From contig CAVXXT010000008.1 of NCBI GenBank assembly GCA_963765815.1, forward strand, positions 310,001 through 374,000: a stretch of DNA of 64,000 nucleotides, written 5' to 3'. Below the pieces are notes generated by a model. The model did no database searches. It was not told the DNA's origin and worked only from the letters and a program-made list of their open reading frames with translations. Shown piece after piece: positions 1-7,733 of this stretch (positions are counted from its first letter, which is position 1; every line of letters starts with the position of its first letter). The stretch comes from DATLNF01 sp963765815 (GTDB lineage: Bacteria > Actinomycetota > Actinomycetes > BP-191). The position numbers and the translations under genes were made by a program.

Positions 1-622
1 CGTCATAGGTGTTACCGGCCGAGGAGAACAGCACGCTGCCCTCCGACCACACGCGCCGGGCGGTCGCGCCCGCGCAGTCATCGCTGGTGCGGATCGTGTA
101 GACCGAGGTGCTCGCGACGTCGATCCATCGCTGCCGGGCCACCCAGTCGTACGACGCGGCGCTGTCGCCCGGCACCATCACGACGAGCGCGTCGGGCGCG
201 CTGCCGGTGCGCCGACCCGCGACCGAGCCGGCGACTCCGGTGCCGTGGGCCGTGTCGGTGAGAACGTCGCTGACGCCCGGCGTGCCGTAGATCAGCAGCC
301 GCGTGCCGCGGACGGCGTAGAGCCGGCCGGGCGCCGGCGAGCCGAGCGGTCCGGCGCGGAGCGCGTCGAGCCGGTCGGCGAAGGTGCCTCCACGCGGCAG
401 GTCGACCCGGATCGGCGTGGGCATCCCGACGGGGTACCTCGGGTCGCGCCCGTCGGCGGTCCGGAACTCCTCGTGGAGCACGTTCAGCCCCGCGTCGCCG
501 ACCAGCGCCACCACGGGCGGGGAGAGGTCCGGCGGGGCGGGCGAGCCGGTCGCTCCCATGGCCGGCCACGGCGGCAGCGCCAGCACCAGGACGACGCCGA
601 CCGCTGCGCTCGTCCGTCTCAT
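1..622 (-). CDS. Subtilisin-like (S8) secreted serine protease, 3' part outside window
   Basis: The reading frame opens at an ATG at 622-620 behind a GGGAGGGCAG ribosome-binding site and runs off the left edge without a stop. The first residues, MRRTSAAVGVVLVLALPPWP, look like a signal peptide. A stretch reading VVALVGDAGLN fits the S8 Asp region, HGTGVAGSVAG fits the His box, and VLFSSAGNTYD fits the Asn/oxyanion box. The catalytic Ser box would lie beyond the window. An exported endopeptidase is the likely role. A second, complete subtilase is at 29687-31723. The Asp box is atypical (VGDAG rather than DTG), so the protein could be a divergent or inactive subtilase. Confidence 0.75.
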   Translation of the reverse strand, partial: MRRTSAAVGVVLVLALPPWPAMGATGSPAPPDLSPPVVALVGDAGLNVLHEEFRTADGRDPRYPVGMPTPIRVDLPRGGTFADRLDALRAGPLGSPAPGRLYAVRGTRLLIYGTPGVSDVLTDTAHGTGVAGSVAGRRTGSAPDALVVMVPGDSAASYDWVARQRWIDVASTSVYTIRTSDDCAGATARRVWSEGSVLFSSAGNTYD

Positions 623-700
623 CTGCCCTCCCGCCCTCGTCGACCCGACAACGATCCTCGCGGCGTCAAGTGACTCCACGTTGCGACACGTCCCGCCAGA

Positions 701-740
701 CACGTCCGCCCCGACCGGCGGACCGGTCGGGGCGGACGTG
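701..740. terminator. Perfect 17-bp stem-loop, probable terminator
   Basis: Arms 701-717 and 724-740 are perfectly complementary around a 6-nt loop. The hairpin follows the stop of the leftward small secreted gene at 754 and precedes the start of the subtilase at 622, so it fits a factor-assisted terminator. There is no long T-tract. Confidence 0.65.
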
Positions 741-753
741 CATGCTGGGGTGA

Positions 754-966
754 CTAGACCGGGCAGTACACCGAGGCGCCCACGGCGCCGTCAGGGGTGA
801 CGCTCGGCTTCGGCAGGGTGGTGATGACGAACGTCGGACCCGTCGCCGTGACGTGGCAGCGGCTCGTCCCGACCACCTGGGTGAACTGGGCCAGGGCCGG
901 TGCGATCATCGGCACCGAGAGAGCGGCGGTGGCCGCGACGACGGTGAGCGTACGGCGGAGCTGCAT
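754..966 (-). CDS. Small secreted protein with one Cys pair
   Basis: 70 aa. The start is the ATG at 966, with AAGGAG 9-10 nt upstream. Residues 1-26 form a Sec signal peptide ending PMIAPALAQ. The mature part of about 43 residues has two cysteines (SRCHVT and the C-terminal VYCPV), probably disulfide-bonded. No family is recognised. It is the last of three small exported genes in a row (754-1696), all leftward, followed by a strong hairpin at 701-740. Secreted location is a confident inference; function is unknown. Confidence 0.7.
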   Translation of the reverse strand: MQLRRTLTVVAATAALSVPMIAPALAQFTQVVGTSRCHVTATGPTFVITTLPKPSVTPDGAVGASVYCPV

Positions 967-1037
967 TGGGGCTCTCCTTCTCTGGCGCACGGGACCGTCC
1001 CGGGCGTCACGTCCTCCACGTTCGAGGCCGCTGATGC

Positions 1038-1463
1038 TTACTGGCGGGTCGCGCTGAGCCCGACCCGGACCCGGCCCGAGGTCGGCGCCGACACCGCTCC
1101 GTCGCAGAGACCGCTGACCGGAGTGACGACGACCGGGGCTTCGCGAAGCGGCAGCTCGAGCACGTCTTCCGTGCCGCCGCACACCGTCGCGACGTAGCGC
1201 AGCTCCCCGGTCAGCTCGTCCACGAGCTGGCCGACCTCGGCGGCGACGGGGAGTCCCGAGTCGTCGACGAGTGACACGCTCACGAACCGCTCCGCCGCCT
1301 CGACCGCGATCCGGACACCGCCGAGGCTCGCGCCCTGCGCGCCCGCCTCGAACGTGACGATGCCCTGTGCGCCGCCCCCGACGTAGCCGACCTCGACCTC
1401 ACGCTCGTGGTCGGCGAGAGCCGACGACGCGACGAGGAGCCCGGCCGCCACGACGATCCGCAC
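1038..1463 (-). CDS. Secreted protein of unknown function
   Basis: About 141 aa from the GTG at 1463 (VRIVVAAGLLVASSALADHE), which gives a clean signal peptide with an ALA-D cleavage-like site. A longer frame exists upstream but overlaps the neighbouring gene and is Arg-rich, so it was not used. The mature part is beta-rich with two cysteines (TVCGGT, SGLCDG). It begins 14 bp after the stop of the 1478-1696 gene, so the two are probably co-transcribed. The Shine-Dalgarno is weak, which suggests translational coupling. Family unknown. Confidence 0.6.
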   Translation of the reverse strand: MRIVVAAGLLVASSALADHEREVEVGYVGGGAQGIVTFEAGAQGASLGGVRIAVEAAERFVSVSLVDDSGLPVAAEVGQLVDELTGELRYVATVCGGTEDVLELPLREAPVVVTPVSGLCDGAVSAPTSGRVRVGLSATRQ

Positions 1464-1477
1464 CGTGGCGGACCGGC

Positions 1478-1696
1478 TCAGCCCTCGAGGCACAGGTCGA
1501 CCTCCACGTAGGTGCCCTCGGAGTCGTACTCGTAGTCCGTCTTCGTGGGGTCGCTGTAGTTGGGGTAGACGTAGACGGTCGGGCCCTTGGAGTTGACGTG
1601 CGGGACGCATGGCGCGGCCGAGGCCGTCGACGGGGCGAGCAGGAGGAACGGGGCGGTCATCGCCGCGGCAACGGCCACTCGGCAGAGCTGGTGCAT
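1478..1696 (-). CDS. Small secreted protein with Cys pair
   Basis: 72 aa. The ATG at 1696 is preceded by GAAGGAGACC. The signal peptide MHQLCRVAVAAAMTAPFLLL ends near ASA-AP. The mature peptide of about 45 residues is rich in Tyr and Asp, with cysteines near its two ends (APCVPH and DLCLEG). It is the first gene of a three-gene set of small exported proteins. No homologous family comes to mind; an exported disulfide-bonded peptide is all that can be said. Confidence 0.7.
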   Translation of the reverse strand: MHQLCRVAVAAAMTAPFLLLAPSTASAAPCVPHVNSKGPTVYVYPNYSDPTKTDYEYDSEGTYVEVDLCLEG

Positions 1697-1728
1697 CTGG
1701 TCTCCTTCGGTGAGCGGGCTGGGTCGCC

Positions 1729-2550
1729 CTACGGCTGATCGGTCGAGAGAGCGGCGCGGCGTCCCGCGAGTCGGCAGAGGCCCGGCAGCTCGGCCGCCAC
1801 CTGCGGCTCCTGCTCGGCGATGATCGAGATCACGTGCAGCCGGGGACCCTGGCGGTAGACGGCGGTCGCCGCGGGCACCGTGCCGGTGGCGGTCACGAAC
1901 TCCAGCCGCGCGGCCGTGACCTCGTCGGCCATCCGGGGCGCGAGCGTCGACGGCGACATCCGGATGACGACCTCAGACGCGCCGTCGCCGTTGCGGTACT
2001 CACGGCAGGTCCGGAAGGTCTCGGCGAACTCCACCATCGCTGCGGCGGCGGCATCCGCGTCGGCGTAGTCGGTGTACTCGAGCTGGACCCGCAGGCCGTC
2101 GTCGCGGGCGAAGTCGCCCGTCAGTCGCGCCGTCCGGTGGTCGTCGCTGGCGAACGGCCCATGGCAGTACTCGTGTCGCGCCTCGCGCATCGGCGGTGCG
2201 GCGGCCGGACCGGCTTCCGCCCACCGACCGTGCTCGGGCAGGTCGGCTCCGCGGAGCATCGCCGCCGCGAGCGCGGGCAAGGTCGCCGCGGTCGCCTCAC
2301 CGGGGCGGGACGCCGGGCCGGCGGACGGCGACGTGCGCGCCGCCGCGCTGCGCGACGCGGCGCTCGGATCGGCCCCGACACGGGACGGCAACGCCGCCGC
2401 CGGGGCGCCGCTGGGGACCAGTCGGCCCGCCGAGGCGGCACTGCCCGCCGGCGCTGCCGCGGGCGACCGCTCCCCGCCGCAGCCCACGGCGGTGAGGGAC
2501 ACGACGAGGGCAGCGGTGAGCAGCCCGCGTGCGGGCAGGAGTCGACGCAC
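1729..2550 (-). CDS. Secreted lipoprotein, unknown function
   Basis: 273 aa from the GTG at 2550, with GGAAGG just upstream. An ATG at 2637 would run into the divergent reductase and is less likely. Residues 1-25 form a lipoprotein signal with lipobox LTAVGC, then an Ala/Pro/Ser-rich linker (about residues 28-100), then a folded C-terminal domain with four cysteines (EYCHGP, RTCREY, GLCRLA). This resembles sensor-domain or PknH-type extracellular domains of actinobacteria, but the resemblance is weak. Likely anchored on the outer face of the membrane. Confidence 0.65.
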   Translation of the reverse strand: MRRLLPARGLLTAALVVSLTAVGCGGERSPAAAPAGSAASAGRLVPSGAPAAALPSRVGADPSAASRSAAARTSPSAGPASRPGEATAATLPALAAAMLRGADLPEHGRWAEAGPAAAPPMREARHEYCHGPFASDDHRTARLTGDFARDDGLRVQLEYTDYADADAAAAAMVEFAETFRTCREYRNGDGASEVVIRMSPSTLAPRMADEVTAARLEFVTATGTVPAATAVYRQGPRLHVISIIAEQEPQVAAELPGLCRLAGRRAALSTDQP

Positions 2551-2613
2551 GAACCTTCCACGGAGAACCTGCCCGGTGCTTACCGACCGGGCTGTGCCGC
2601 CGCCTGCCGGCCG

Positions 2614-2619
2614 TAGGGT
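2614..2619 (+). promoter_or_regulatory. -10-like TAGGGT, leaderless spacing
   Basis: TAGGGT ends 7 bp before the ATG at 2627, with no Shine-Dalgarno between, so the transcript would begin at or next to the start codon. Confidence 0.5.
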
Positions 2620-2626
2620 GGTCGGC

Positions 2627-3583
2627 ATGGCTGACATGCGCTATCGCCGCCTCGGCGACTCCGGTCTCGTCGTCTCCGTCGTCGGGCTGGGCTGCAACAA
2701 CTTCCGCGCGCGCTGCAGCGACGACGACGCGTTCGCGACGATCGACGCCGCCATCGACGCGGGCGTGACGCTGCTCGACACCGCCGACATCTACGGCAAC
2801 AAGGGCGGCAGCGAGGAGCTGATCGGCGAGGCGCTGGCGAAGAACGGCCGCCGCGACGACATCGTGCTCGCCACGAAGTTCGGGATGGACATGGGCGGGC
2901 CGCCGCACGAGGCGCGCGGGTCGCGGCACTACATCCGCCAGGCCGTGCGGGCGAGCCTGCGCCGCCTGCAGGTCGACCACATCGACCTCTACCAGCTGCA
3001 CGAGCCCGACCCGCTGACGCCGATCGAGGAGACGCTCACCGCCCTCGACGAGCTGGTGAAGGAGGGCCTGGTCCGCTACGTCGGCAGCTCCAACCTGGCC
3101 GGCTGGCAGATCGTCGACGCCGACTGGGTCGCGCAGACCGCCGGCGTCGAGCGGTTCATCAGCGCGCAGAACCACTACAGCCTGCTGGAGCGCGACGTCG
3201 AGACCGAGGTCGTGCCGGCCTGCGAGCACGTCGCCGTCGGGCTGCTGCCCTACTTCCCGCTCGCCAACGGACTGCTGACCGGCAAGTACCGCCGCGGTAC
3301 GCCGACGCCGGCCGGCACGCGTCTCGGCAACAACCCGCAGCGCGCCAGCGAGGTGCTCACCGACGACAACCTGGACAAGGTCGAGGCGCTCACGGCGTAC
3401 GCCGAGGGGGTCGGCGCGACGCTGCTCGACGTCGCCATCGGCGGCCTCGCCGCGCAGCCGGCGGTCGCCTCCGTCATCGCCGGCGCGACCAAGCCGGAGC
3501 AGGTGCGCGCCAACGTCGTCGCGGGCGCGTGGGAGCCGGCCGCGGAGGACCTCGTCGCGATCGACGAGATCACCTCGCGCTAG
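2627..3583 (+). CDS. Aldo/keto reductase
   Basis: 318 aa, the usual size for the NADPH-dependent AKR TIM-barrel family (carbonyl to alcohol reduction, cytosolic). The catalytic tetrad is visible: Asp and Tyr in LLDTADIYG, Lys in VLATKFG and His in LYQLHEPD. The C-terminal cofactor-binding region includes VASVIAGATKPEQV. The ATG at 2627 was chosen because the upstream frame is low-complexity and antisense to the lipoprotein, and because a TAGGGT hexamer sits 7 bp before it. The hydrolase starts 16 bp after its stop, so the pair is probably an operon. Substrate unknown. Confidence 0.9.
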   Translation: MADMRYRRLGDSGLVVSVVGLGCNNFRARCSDDDAFATIDAAIDAGVTLLDTADIYGNKGGSEELIGEALAKNGRRDDIVLATKFGMDMGGPPHEARGSRHYIRQAVRASLRRLQVDHIDLYQLHEPDPLTPIEETLTALDELVKEGLVRYVGSSNLAGWQIVDADWVAQTAGVERFISAQNHYSLLERDVETEVVPACEHVAVGLLPYFPLANGLLTGKYRRGTPTPAGTRLGNNPQRASEVLTDDNLDKVEALTAYAEGVGATLLDVAIGGLAAQPAVASVIAGATKPEQVRANVVAGAWEPAAEDLVAIDEITSR

Positions 3584-3599
3584 CCGGACGTCGTACGCC

Positions 3600-4385
3600 G
3601 TGGCCTTCCTCGACACCGACGAGACGACGCTGCACCTCGAGGCCTTCGGCGACGGCGCGCCCGTCACGCTCTTCGTGCACGGGGTCGCGTCGTCGATCGC
3701 CGACGTGCGCTTCCTCGGCAGCGGCGTCGGCGGCACCCGGGTCTTCATGGACCTGCGCGGCCACGGCGGGAGCGGCTCGCCGGAGGGGACTGACGCGTGG
3801 GGCTACCCCGCGGTCGCCCGCGACGTCCGGGCCGTCGCCGACCACGTCGGCGCGCGCGCGGCCGTCGGCGTCTCCCTCGGCGCGGGGGCGATCCTCCGGT
3901 GCGTCGCGGACACGCCGGACCGCTTCGACCGGATCGCGCTGGTGCTGCCCGCGTCGCTCGACCAGCCGCGGCCGGCCGACCCGGCGTCCAACCTCGCGGC
4001 GATGGCGCGGCTCATCGACGGAGGCGACGTCGCCGGCCTGACCGCGCTGCTGTCCGCGCAGCTGCCCGAGGACATCGCGTCGCGACGAGGTGTCGACCGG
4101 CTGATGGCCGGCCGCGCCGCCGCGATGTGCCGGCCCGGAGTCCCGCGCGCGATCCGCGCCCTGCCCGACCACACCGCCGTCGCCGATCGCGCCGCACTCG
4201 CGCGGTACGCCGGCCGCGCGCTGGTCATCGCGCACGAAGGCGACGACACCCACCCGGCCGCCGTCGCGCGCGACGTCGCGGCCGCGCTGCCCGGTGCGCA
4301 GCTGCACGTCTTCGACCGGCCGTGGTCGATGCTGCGGGAGCGAGCAGCGCTGCGCCACCTGCTCAGCGGCTTCCTGAACGGGTGA
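3600..4385 (+). CDS. Alpha/beta hydrolase
   Basis: 261 aa from the GTG at 3600, 16 bp downstream of the aldo/keto reductase. Alpha/beta-hydrolase features are VTLFVHGVASS (oxyanion HG), MDLRGHGGSG and the nucleophile elbow GVSLGAGA. The C-terminal part has HEGDDTHP (acid region), but the expected catalytic His near the end is not obvious (VFDRPWSML), so the triad may be altered. No signal peptide, so cytosolic. Substrate unknown. Confidence 0.8.
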   Translation: MAFLDTDETTLHLEAFGDGAPVTLFVHGVASSIADVRFLGSGVGGTRVFMDLRGHGGSGSPEGTDAWGYPAVARDVRAVADHVGARAAVGVSLGAGAILRCVADTPDRFDRIALVLPASLDQPRPADPASNLAAMARLIDGGDVAGLTALLSAQLPEDIASRRGVDRLMAGRAAAMCRPGVPRAIRALPDHTAVADRAALARYAGRALVIAHEGDDTHPAAVARDVAAALPGAQLHVFDRPWSMLRERAALRHLLSGFLNG

Positions 4386-4392
4386 GGCCGAT

Positions 4393-4830
4393 CTAGGGCG
4401 CGTCGCCGTCCCGCGGGGTGAGGTCGAGGTCGGGCGGCGGCGTCGCCGGCGTACGCCAGCGGATGAACGGCTTGTTGAACTCCGCGTGGTAGCGGTCGGT
4501 CCGCTCGAGCATCGCGTCGTACGCCGTCTCGAACGCGACCAGATCCCGGGCGTCGAGCGCCGACTTCACCGCGCGCAGCTCGGTGGCGACGAACGACGCG
4601 ACCGCCTCGGCGTACTTGGGGCGGAGCAGCACGGTGTCCCGCAGCAGCGAGACCGACGTCGCGTGGTAGTAGCCGGCGAGCGGCCAGTTGCCGGCGTGCG
4701 CGGCGTAGTAGAGGTACCAGATCCGGGGCGCCAGCTCGGCCATCAGCCGGGCCATTCCGGGCTGCGCCCGGCCGAGGTGGTCGAGGGGGATCCGCCCCTT
4801 CCCGGTGTCGACCGTGGGGCCGTCAGTCAC
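4393..4830 (-). CDS. Conserved helical protein of unknown function
   Basis: 145 aa from the GTG at 4830, with GAGGAGG upstream. The sequence is mostly alpha-helical, Trp/Tyr/His-rich (APRIWYLYYAAHAGNWPLAG), and ends FIRWRTPATPPPDLDLTP. The pattern of a helical bundle ending in an F-I...P..PP tail recalls a family of small cytochrome-c-like proteins, but no CxxCH is present, so heme attachment is not supported. It is convergent with the hydrolase, 8 bp apart. Confidence 0.6.
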   Translation of the reverse strand: MTDGPTVDTGKGRIPLDHLGRAQPGMARLMAELAPRIWYLYYAAHAGNWPLAGYYHATSVSLLRDTVLLRPKYAEAVASFVATELRAVKSALDARDLVAFETAYDAMLERTDRYHAEFNKPFIRWRTPATPPPDLDLTPRDGDAP

Positions 4831-4986
4831 CGTCGCTCGCCTCCTCGCCCGGGGCCGCGTCACCCGGCCTGCGAGGTGACCCTACGGTGACATCACGGGC
4901 CGGCGCCCGAGTCGCTGCGCCGATCTGTCACACCCCGCCGACACGATGGGACCGAGCCGTCCACCACGTCGAGGAGGTGCGTCACG

Positions 4987-5136
4987 ATGGTCGTTCCCAC
5001 GGAGCTGCGCTGGTGCGGCGACTGCGCAGCCGAGACCACGTTCGAGACGTTCGACTGCGCCGACCACCCGGACGACTGCCTCGAGGTCGTCTGCACCCGC
5101 TGCGGGCAGGGCATCGAGGGTGAGACCGCCGCCTGA
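4987..5136 (+). CDS. 49-aa zinc-ribbon-like protein
   Basis: A short frame MVVPTELRWCGDCAAETTFE... of 49 aa, ending TGA at 5136, with GGAGG upstream of the ATG. Two CxxC knuckles (CGDC and CTRC) about 26 residues apart, plus two further cysteines, indicate a zinc-binding ribbon. Such mini-proteins are common and uncharacterised in actinobacteria. It lies alone between a leftward gene and the LPXTG gene. Confidence 0.65.
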   Translation: MVVPTELRWCGDCAAETTFETFDCADHPDDCLEVVCTRCGQGIEGETAA

Positions 5137-5239
5137 CGACGCCGGAGATCGTCGGCGCCGGGCGGCAGGTGAAGGTGCCGGGCGCACAGAAGAGCCTCCC
5201 AAACCCGTATCCAGCGTTGGACGTTCCGGAGGCCTGCCC

Positions 5240-6592
5240 GTGAAGAAGCTGCTCGCGTTGATCGCCGCGACCGGAGTGGTCGCCGCGTCGTTCGTCGGGG
5301 GCGGGGCGCAGGCCGGGGTCGGCGCGTCGGGGATCACGTCCGACAACGTCGAGCAGATCGCGTTCATCCCGTTCGAGGTGGGCACCGCGACCGGCGCCAA
5401 TATCCGGGGCGACCGCCTCTACATCACCAGCTGGAAGAACATCTCGATCTACGACGTCAGCAACCCGCTGGCGCCGACGCTGATCAGCTCGACGCCGATC
5501 GGCTTCATGTTCGAGAACGAGAACGTCGCGACCAACGGCAAGATCCTGCTCTTCAGCGAGTCGCTCCCCAACGACATCCTGCACGTCTGGGACCTCGAGG
5601 ACGAGGCCAACCCGGTCGAGATCGCGTCGCTCTCCGGCGCCGGCGACCACACGACCAGCTGCCTGTTCGACTGCGCCTACGGCTGGGGCTCCGAGGGCAC
5701 CATCACCGACCTGCGCACGCCGACCGAGCCGGTCGAGTACGACGAGAACTGGGCCGACTTCGGTCCGGGCAAGAGCGGTCACGACATCACCGAGATCGCG
5801 CCCGGCCGAGTGTTCACCAGCACCGTGCCGGTCGAGCTGTTCGACGCGACGATCCCCAACAAGCCCAAGCTGCTCGCGACCGGCGACAACGAGTCGTTCG
5901 CGCACTCGGTGCAGTGGCCGCGCGGCGGCAAGGACAAGTTCGCCCTCGTCGGCGGCGAGACCAACGCCAACACCCGCTGCGACGAGGGGTCCGCGACGTT
6001 CGACGTCATGGACACCACCGGCTACGAGAAGACCCGCAAGCTCAAGACCGTCGACAGCTACGTCTACGTCAACGGCACCTACCTCGACGGCAAGCCGCTG
6101 GTCAACGGCCTCGGCTGCTCTCCGCACTGGTTCGACACCCACCCGACCTGGTACGACGGCGGCCTGGTCGCCGTCGGCTCCTACGAGCACGGCGTGCGCT
6201 TCCTCACCGTCGACTCCAAGACCGGCAAGATGACCGAGCAGGGCTGGTTCCTGCCGTTCAGCGAGCTCGGCACGTCGGCGGCGTACTGGATGACGCCGGA
6301 GATCGTCTACGCGGTCGACTACAGCCGCGGCCTCGACGTCCTCAAGTACAGCGGCCCGCTGCGCACCGAGGGCGACCCGATGCCCGCGCCGGGCGGTCAG
6401 CCCGAGCCGAAGCCGGAGCCCAAGCCGGAGCCGAAGCCCGAGCCGAAGCCCGAGCCGGTTCCGGTCGAGCCGGTCCCGTCGGAGCAGCTGCCCGCGACGG
6501 GTCTGCCGGTCGTACCCGCTGTGGCTGGGGTTCTACTGCTGACCGTGGCTGGGGTTGTGCGCAAGCGCGGCTTGGGCGCTAGCCGGGTCTAA
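5240..6592 (+). CDS. Secreted LVIVD-type beta-propeller protein with LPXTG anchor
   Basis: 450 aa from the GTG at 5240 (CGGAGG upstream). The signal peptide is VKKLLALIAATGVVAASFVG. Repeated blades such as ISIYDVSNPLAPTLIS resemble LVIVD/propeller repeats (about residues 35-375). A Pro/Glu/Lys spacer of repeated PEPK units follows (about 385-410), then LPATG, a hydrophobic helix and a basic tail RKRGLGASRV: a cell-wall sorting signal. It should be exported and covalently anchored by a sortase, which is not in this window. Ligand or role unknown. Confidence 0.8.
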   Translation: MKKLLALIAATGVVAASFVGGGAQAGVGASGITSDNVEQIAFIPFEVGTATGANIRGDRLYITSWKNISIYDVSNPLAPTLISSTPIGFMFENENVATNGKILLFSESLPNDILHVWDLEDEANPVEIASLSGAGDHTTSCLFDCAYGWGSEGTITDLRTPTEPVEYDENWADFGPGKSGHDITEIAPGRVFTSTVPVELFDATIPNKPKLLATGDNESFAHSVQWPRGGKDKFALVGGETNANTRCDEGSATFDVMDTTGYEKTRKLKTVDSYVYVNGTYLDGKPLVNGLGCSPHWFDTHPTWYDGGLVAVGSYEHGVRFLTVDSKTGKMTEQGWFLPFSELGTSAAYWMTPEIVYAVDYSRGLDVLKYSGPLRTEGDPMPAPGGQPEPKPEPKPEPKPEPKPEPVPVEPVPSEQLPATGLPVVPAVAGVLLLTVAGVVRKRGLGASRV

Positions 6593-6645
6593 ACCCGCGC
6601 GGCGCACCGGTGGGCGTGTCGTTCACCTCGGCCGTGGACGGCCTC

Positions 6646-6759
6646 GGCGACCGAAACGCCGACCGGTCCGCCGGTGGGTACTGAAATCCTCATCGGCTCC
6701 GCGTCGAGCTGCGGCGGCGACCGAAACGCCGACCGGTCCGCCGGTGGGTACTGAAATCC
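6646..6759. repeat. Two exact 44-bp direct repeats, 70-bp period
   Basis: Positions 6646-6689 and 6716-6759 carry the same 44 bases. Each copy can fold into two small hairpins (GGCG...CGCC and ACCGGTCCGCCGGT) and ends GGGTACTGAAATCC. They lie between the convergent LPXTG and methyltransferase genes. Confidence 0.85.
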
Positions 6760-6780
6760 GCAACTAGCCAGCCACGGAGC

Positions 6781-7677
6781 TCACCGGGTTCCACTCGGGT
6801 TCGTGTTCGGGGTGGGTGCCACGGCGGTCCAGGCGACTGTCAGCTCGCCGAGAGCCCAGCGCCTGGGGTTGCGGCCGATCCGCCAGCCGGAGTCGGCCAG
6901 CGAGGACGCGGCAGCCACCCAGCGCTGTCGTGGCGTCGGCGACGGCGCGCTGGCCCACGCGTGGTCCCAGTCGCGGAAGAAGTCGTGCACCGGCTGGCCC
7001 GGCACGTGGTGGTGGATCAGCGCCTTGGGCAGCCGCTCGGCGAGCTCGGACGGCGCGCCCAGGTCGTCGACCCGCGCGGAGAGGGTCAGCGTCCGCGGCC
7101 CGGCGGCGTCGACGCTGACCCAGCAGGAGCGCCGGCCCAGCTCGTCGCACGTCCCCTCGACCAGCAGGCCGTCCTCGCCCAGCTGCGCCTGCAGCACCGT
7201 CCAGGCATCGAGGGCGGCGGCCTCGTCGTACTGGCGCAGCACGTTCATCGCCCGGACGACGGTCGGCGGCCGCTCGTCGTCGGCGAGCGGCAGGTTGAAC
7301 CCGCCGCGCGCGAACCGCAGGCCCGGCCTGGCGTACGCCGCAGCCGCCTCGACCCGGGCCCGGTCGATCTCCACCCCGACCACGCGCACGCCGGCCACCG
7401 CCTCGGCCAGCCGGTCGGCGAGCTCGACCGTGGTCACCGGATGCCGGCCGTAGCCGAGGTCGACGACGACCGGCTGCGCGGCGCGCCGCAGCCGGGCGAG
7501 CTGTGTCGCGACCAGCCAGCGGTCCACCCGCCGGAGCCGGTTCGGGTGCGTCGTACCCCGGGTGATCTCGCCGACCGGGCGTGAGGGCGGCGGCAGATGC
7601 GGGCTGGGCACGCCGGTCAATGTGCCACGTCCAGAGCCCGGCTCGGTCGTTGGGGAGGGGGAGAGCAGGATCGCCAT
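6781..7677 (-). CDS. Class I SAM-dependent methyltransferase
   Basis: About 298 aa from the ATG at 7677; a TTG near 7620 (LTGVPSPHLPPP) is a plausible alternative because the family conservation seems to begin there. Motif I is VVDLGYGRHPVTT, followed by VVGVEIDRARV (acidic end of strand 2), the Rossmann methyltransferase signature. The central part has FNLPLADDERPPTVVRAMNVLRQY. Target unknown. It is divergent from the sialidase-like gene, sharing about 56 bp of upstream DNA. Confidence 0.75.
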   Translation of the reverse strand: MAILLSPSPTTEPGSGRGTLTGVPSPHLPPPSRPVGEITRGTTHPNRLRRVDRWLVATQLARLRRAAQPVVVDLGYGRHPVTTVELADRLAEAVAGVRVVGVEIDRARVEAAAAYARPGLRFARGGFNLPLADDERPPTVVRAMNVLRQYDEAAALDAWTVLQAQLGEDGLLVEGTCDELGRRSCWVSVDAAGPRTLTLSARVDDLGAPSELAERLPKALIHHHVPGQPVHDFFRDWDHAWASAPSPTPRQRWVAAASSLADSGWRIGRNPRRWALGELTVAWTAVAPTPNTNPSGTR

Positions 7678-7733
7678 CGGGCGCGCCGAAGCCCTCGACC
7701 AGCGTCTGAGTCCACTCGCGAGGTGAAGCTGTC

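Noticed and set aside
2297..3748. Long open frame antisense to the aldo/keto reductase
   Set aside because: High-GC DNA gives long Arg/Val/Asp-rich antisense frames; no recognisable domain, and the sense strand encodes a complete enzyme.
4393..4830. Cytochrome c-prime-like protein
   Set aside because: The helical pattern and Pro tail are suggestive, but there is no CxxCH motif.
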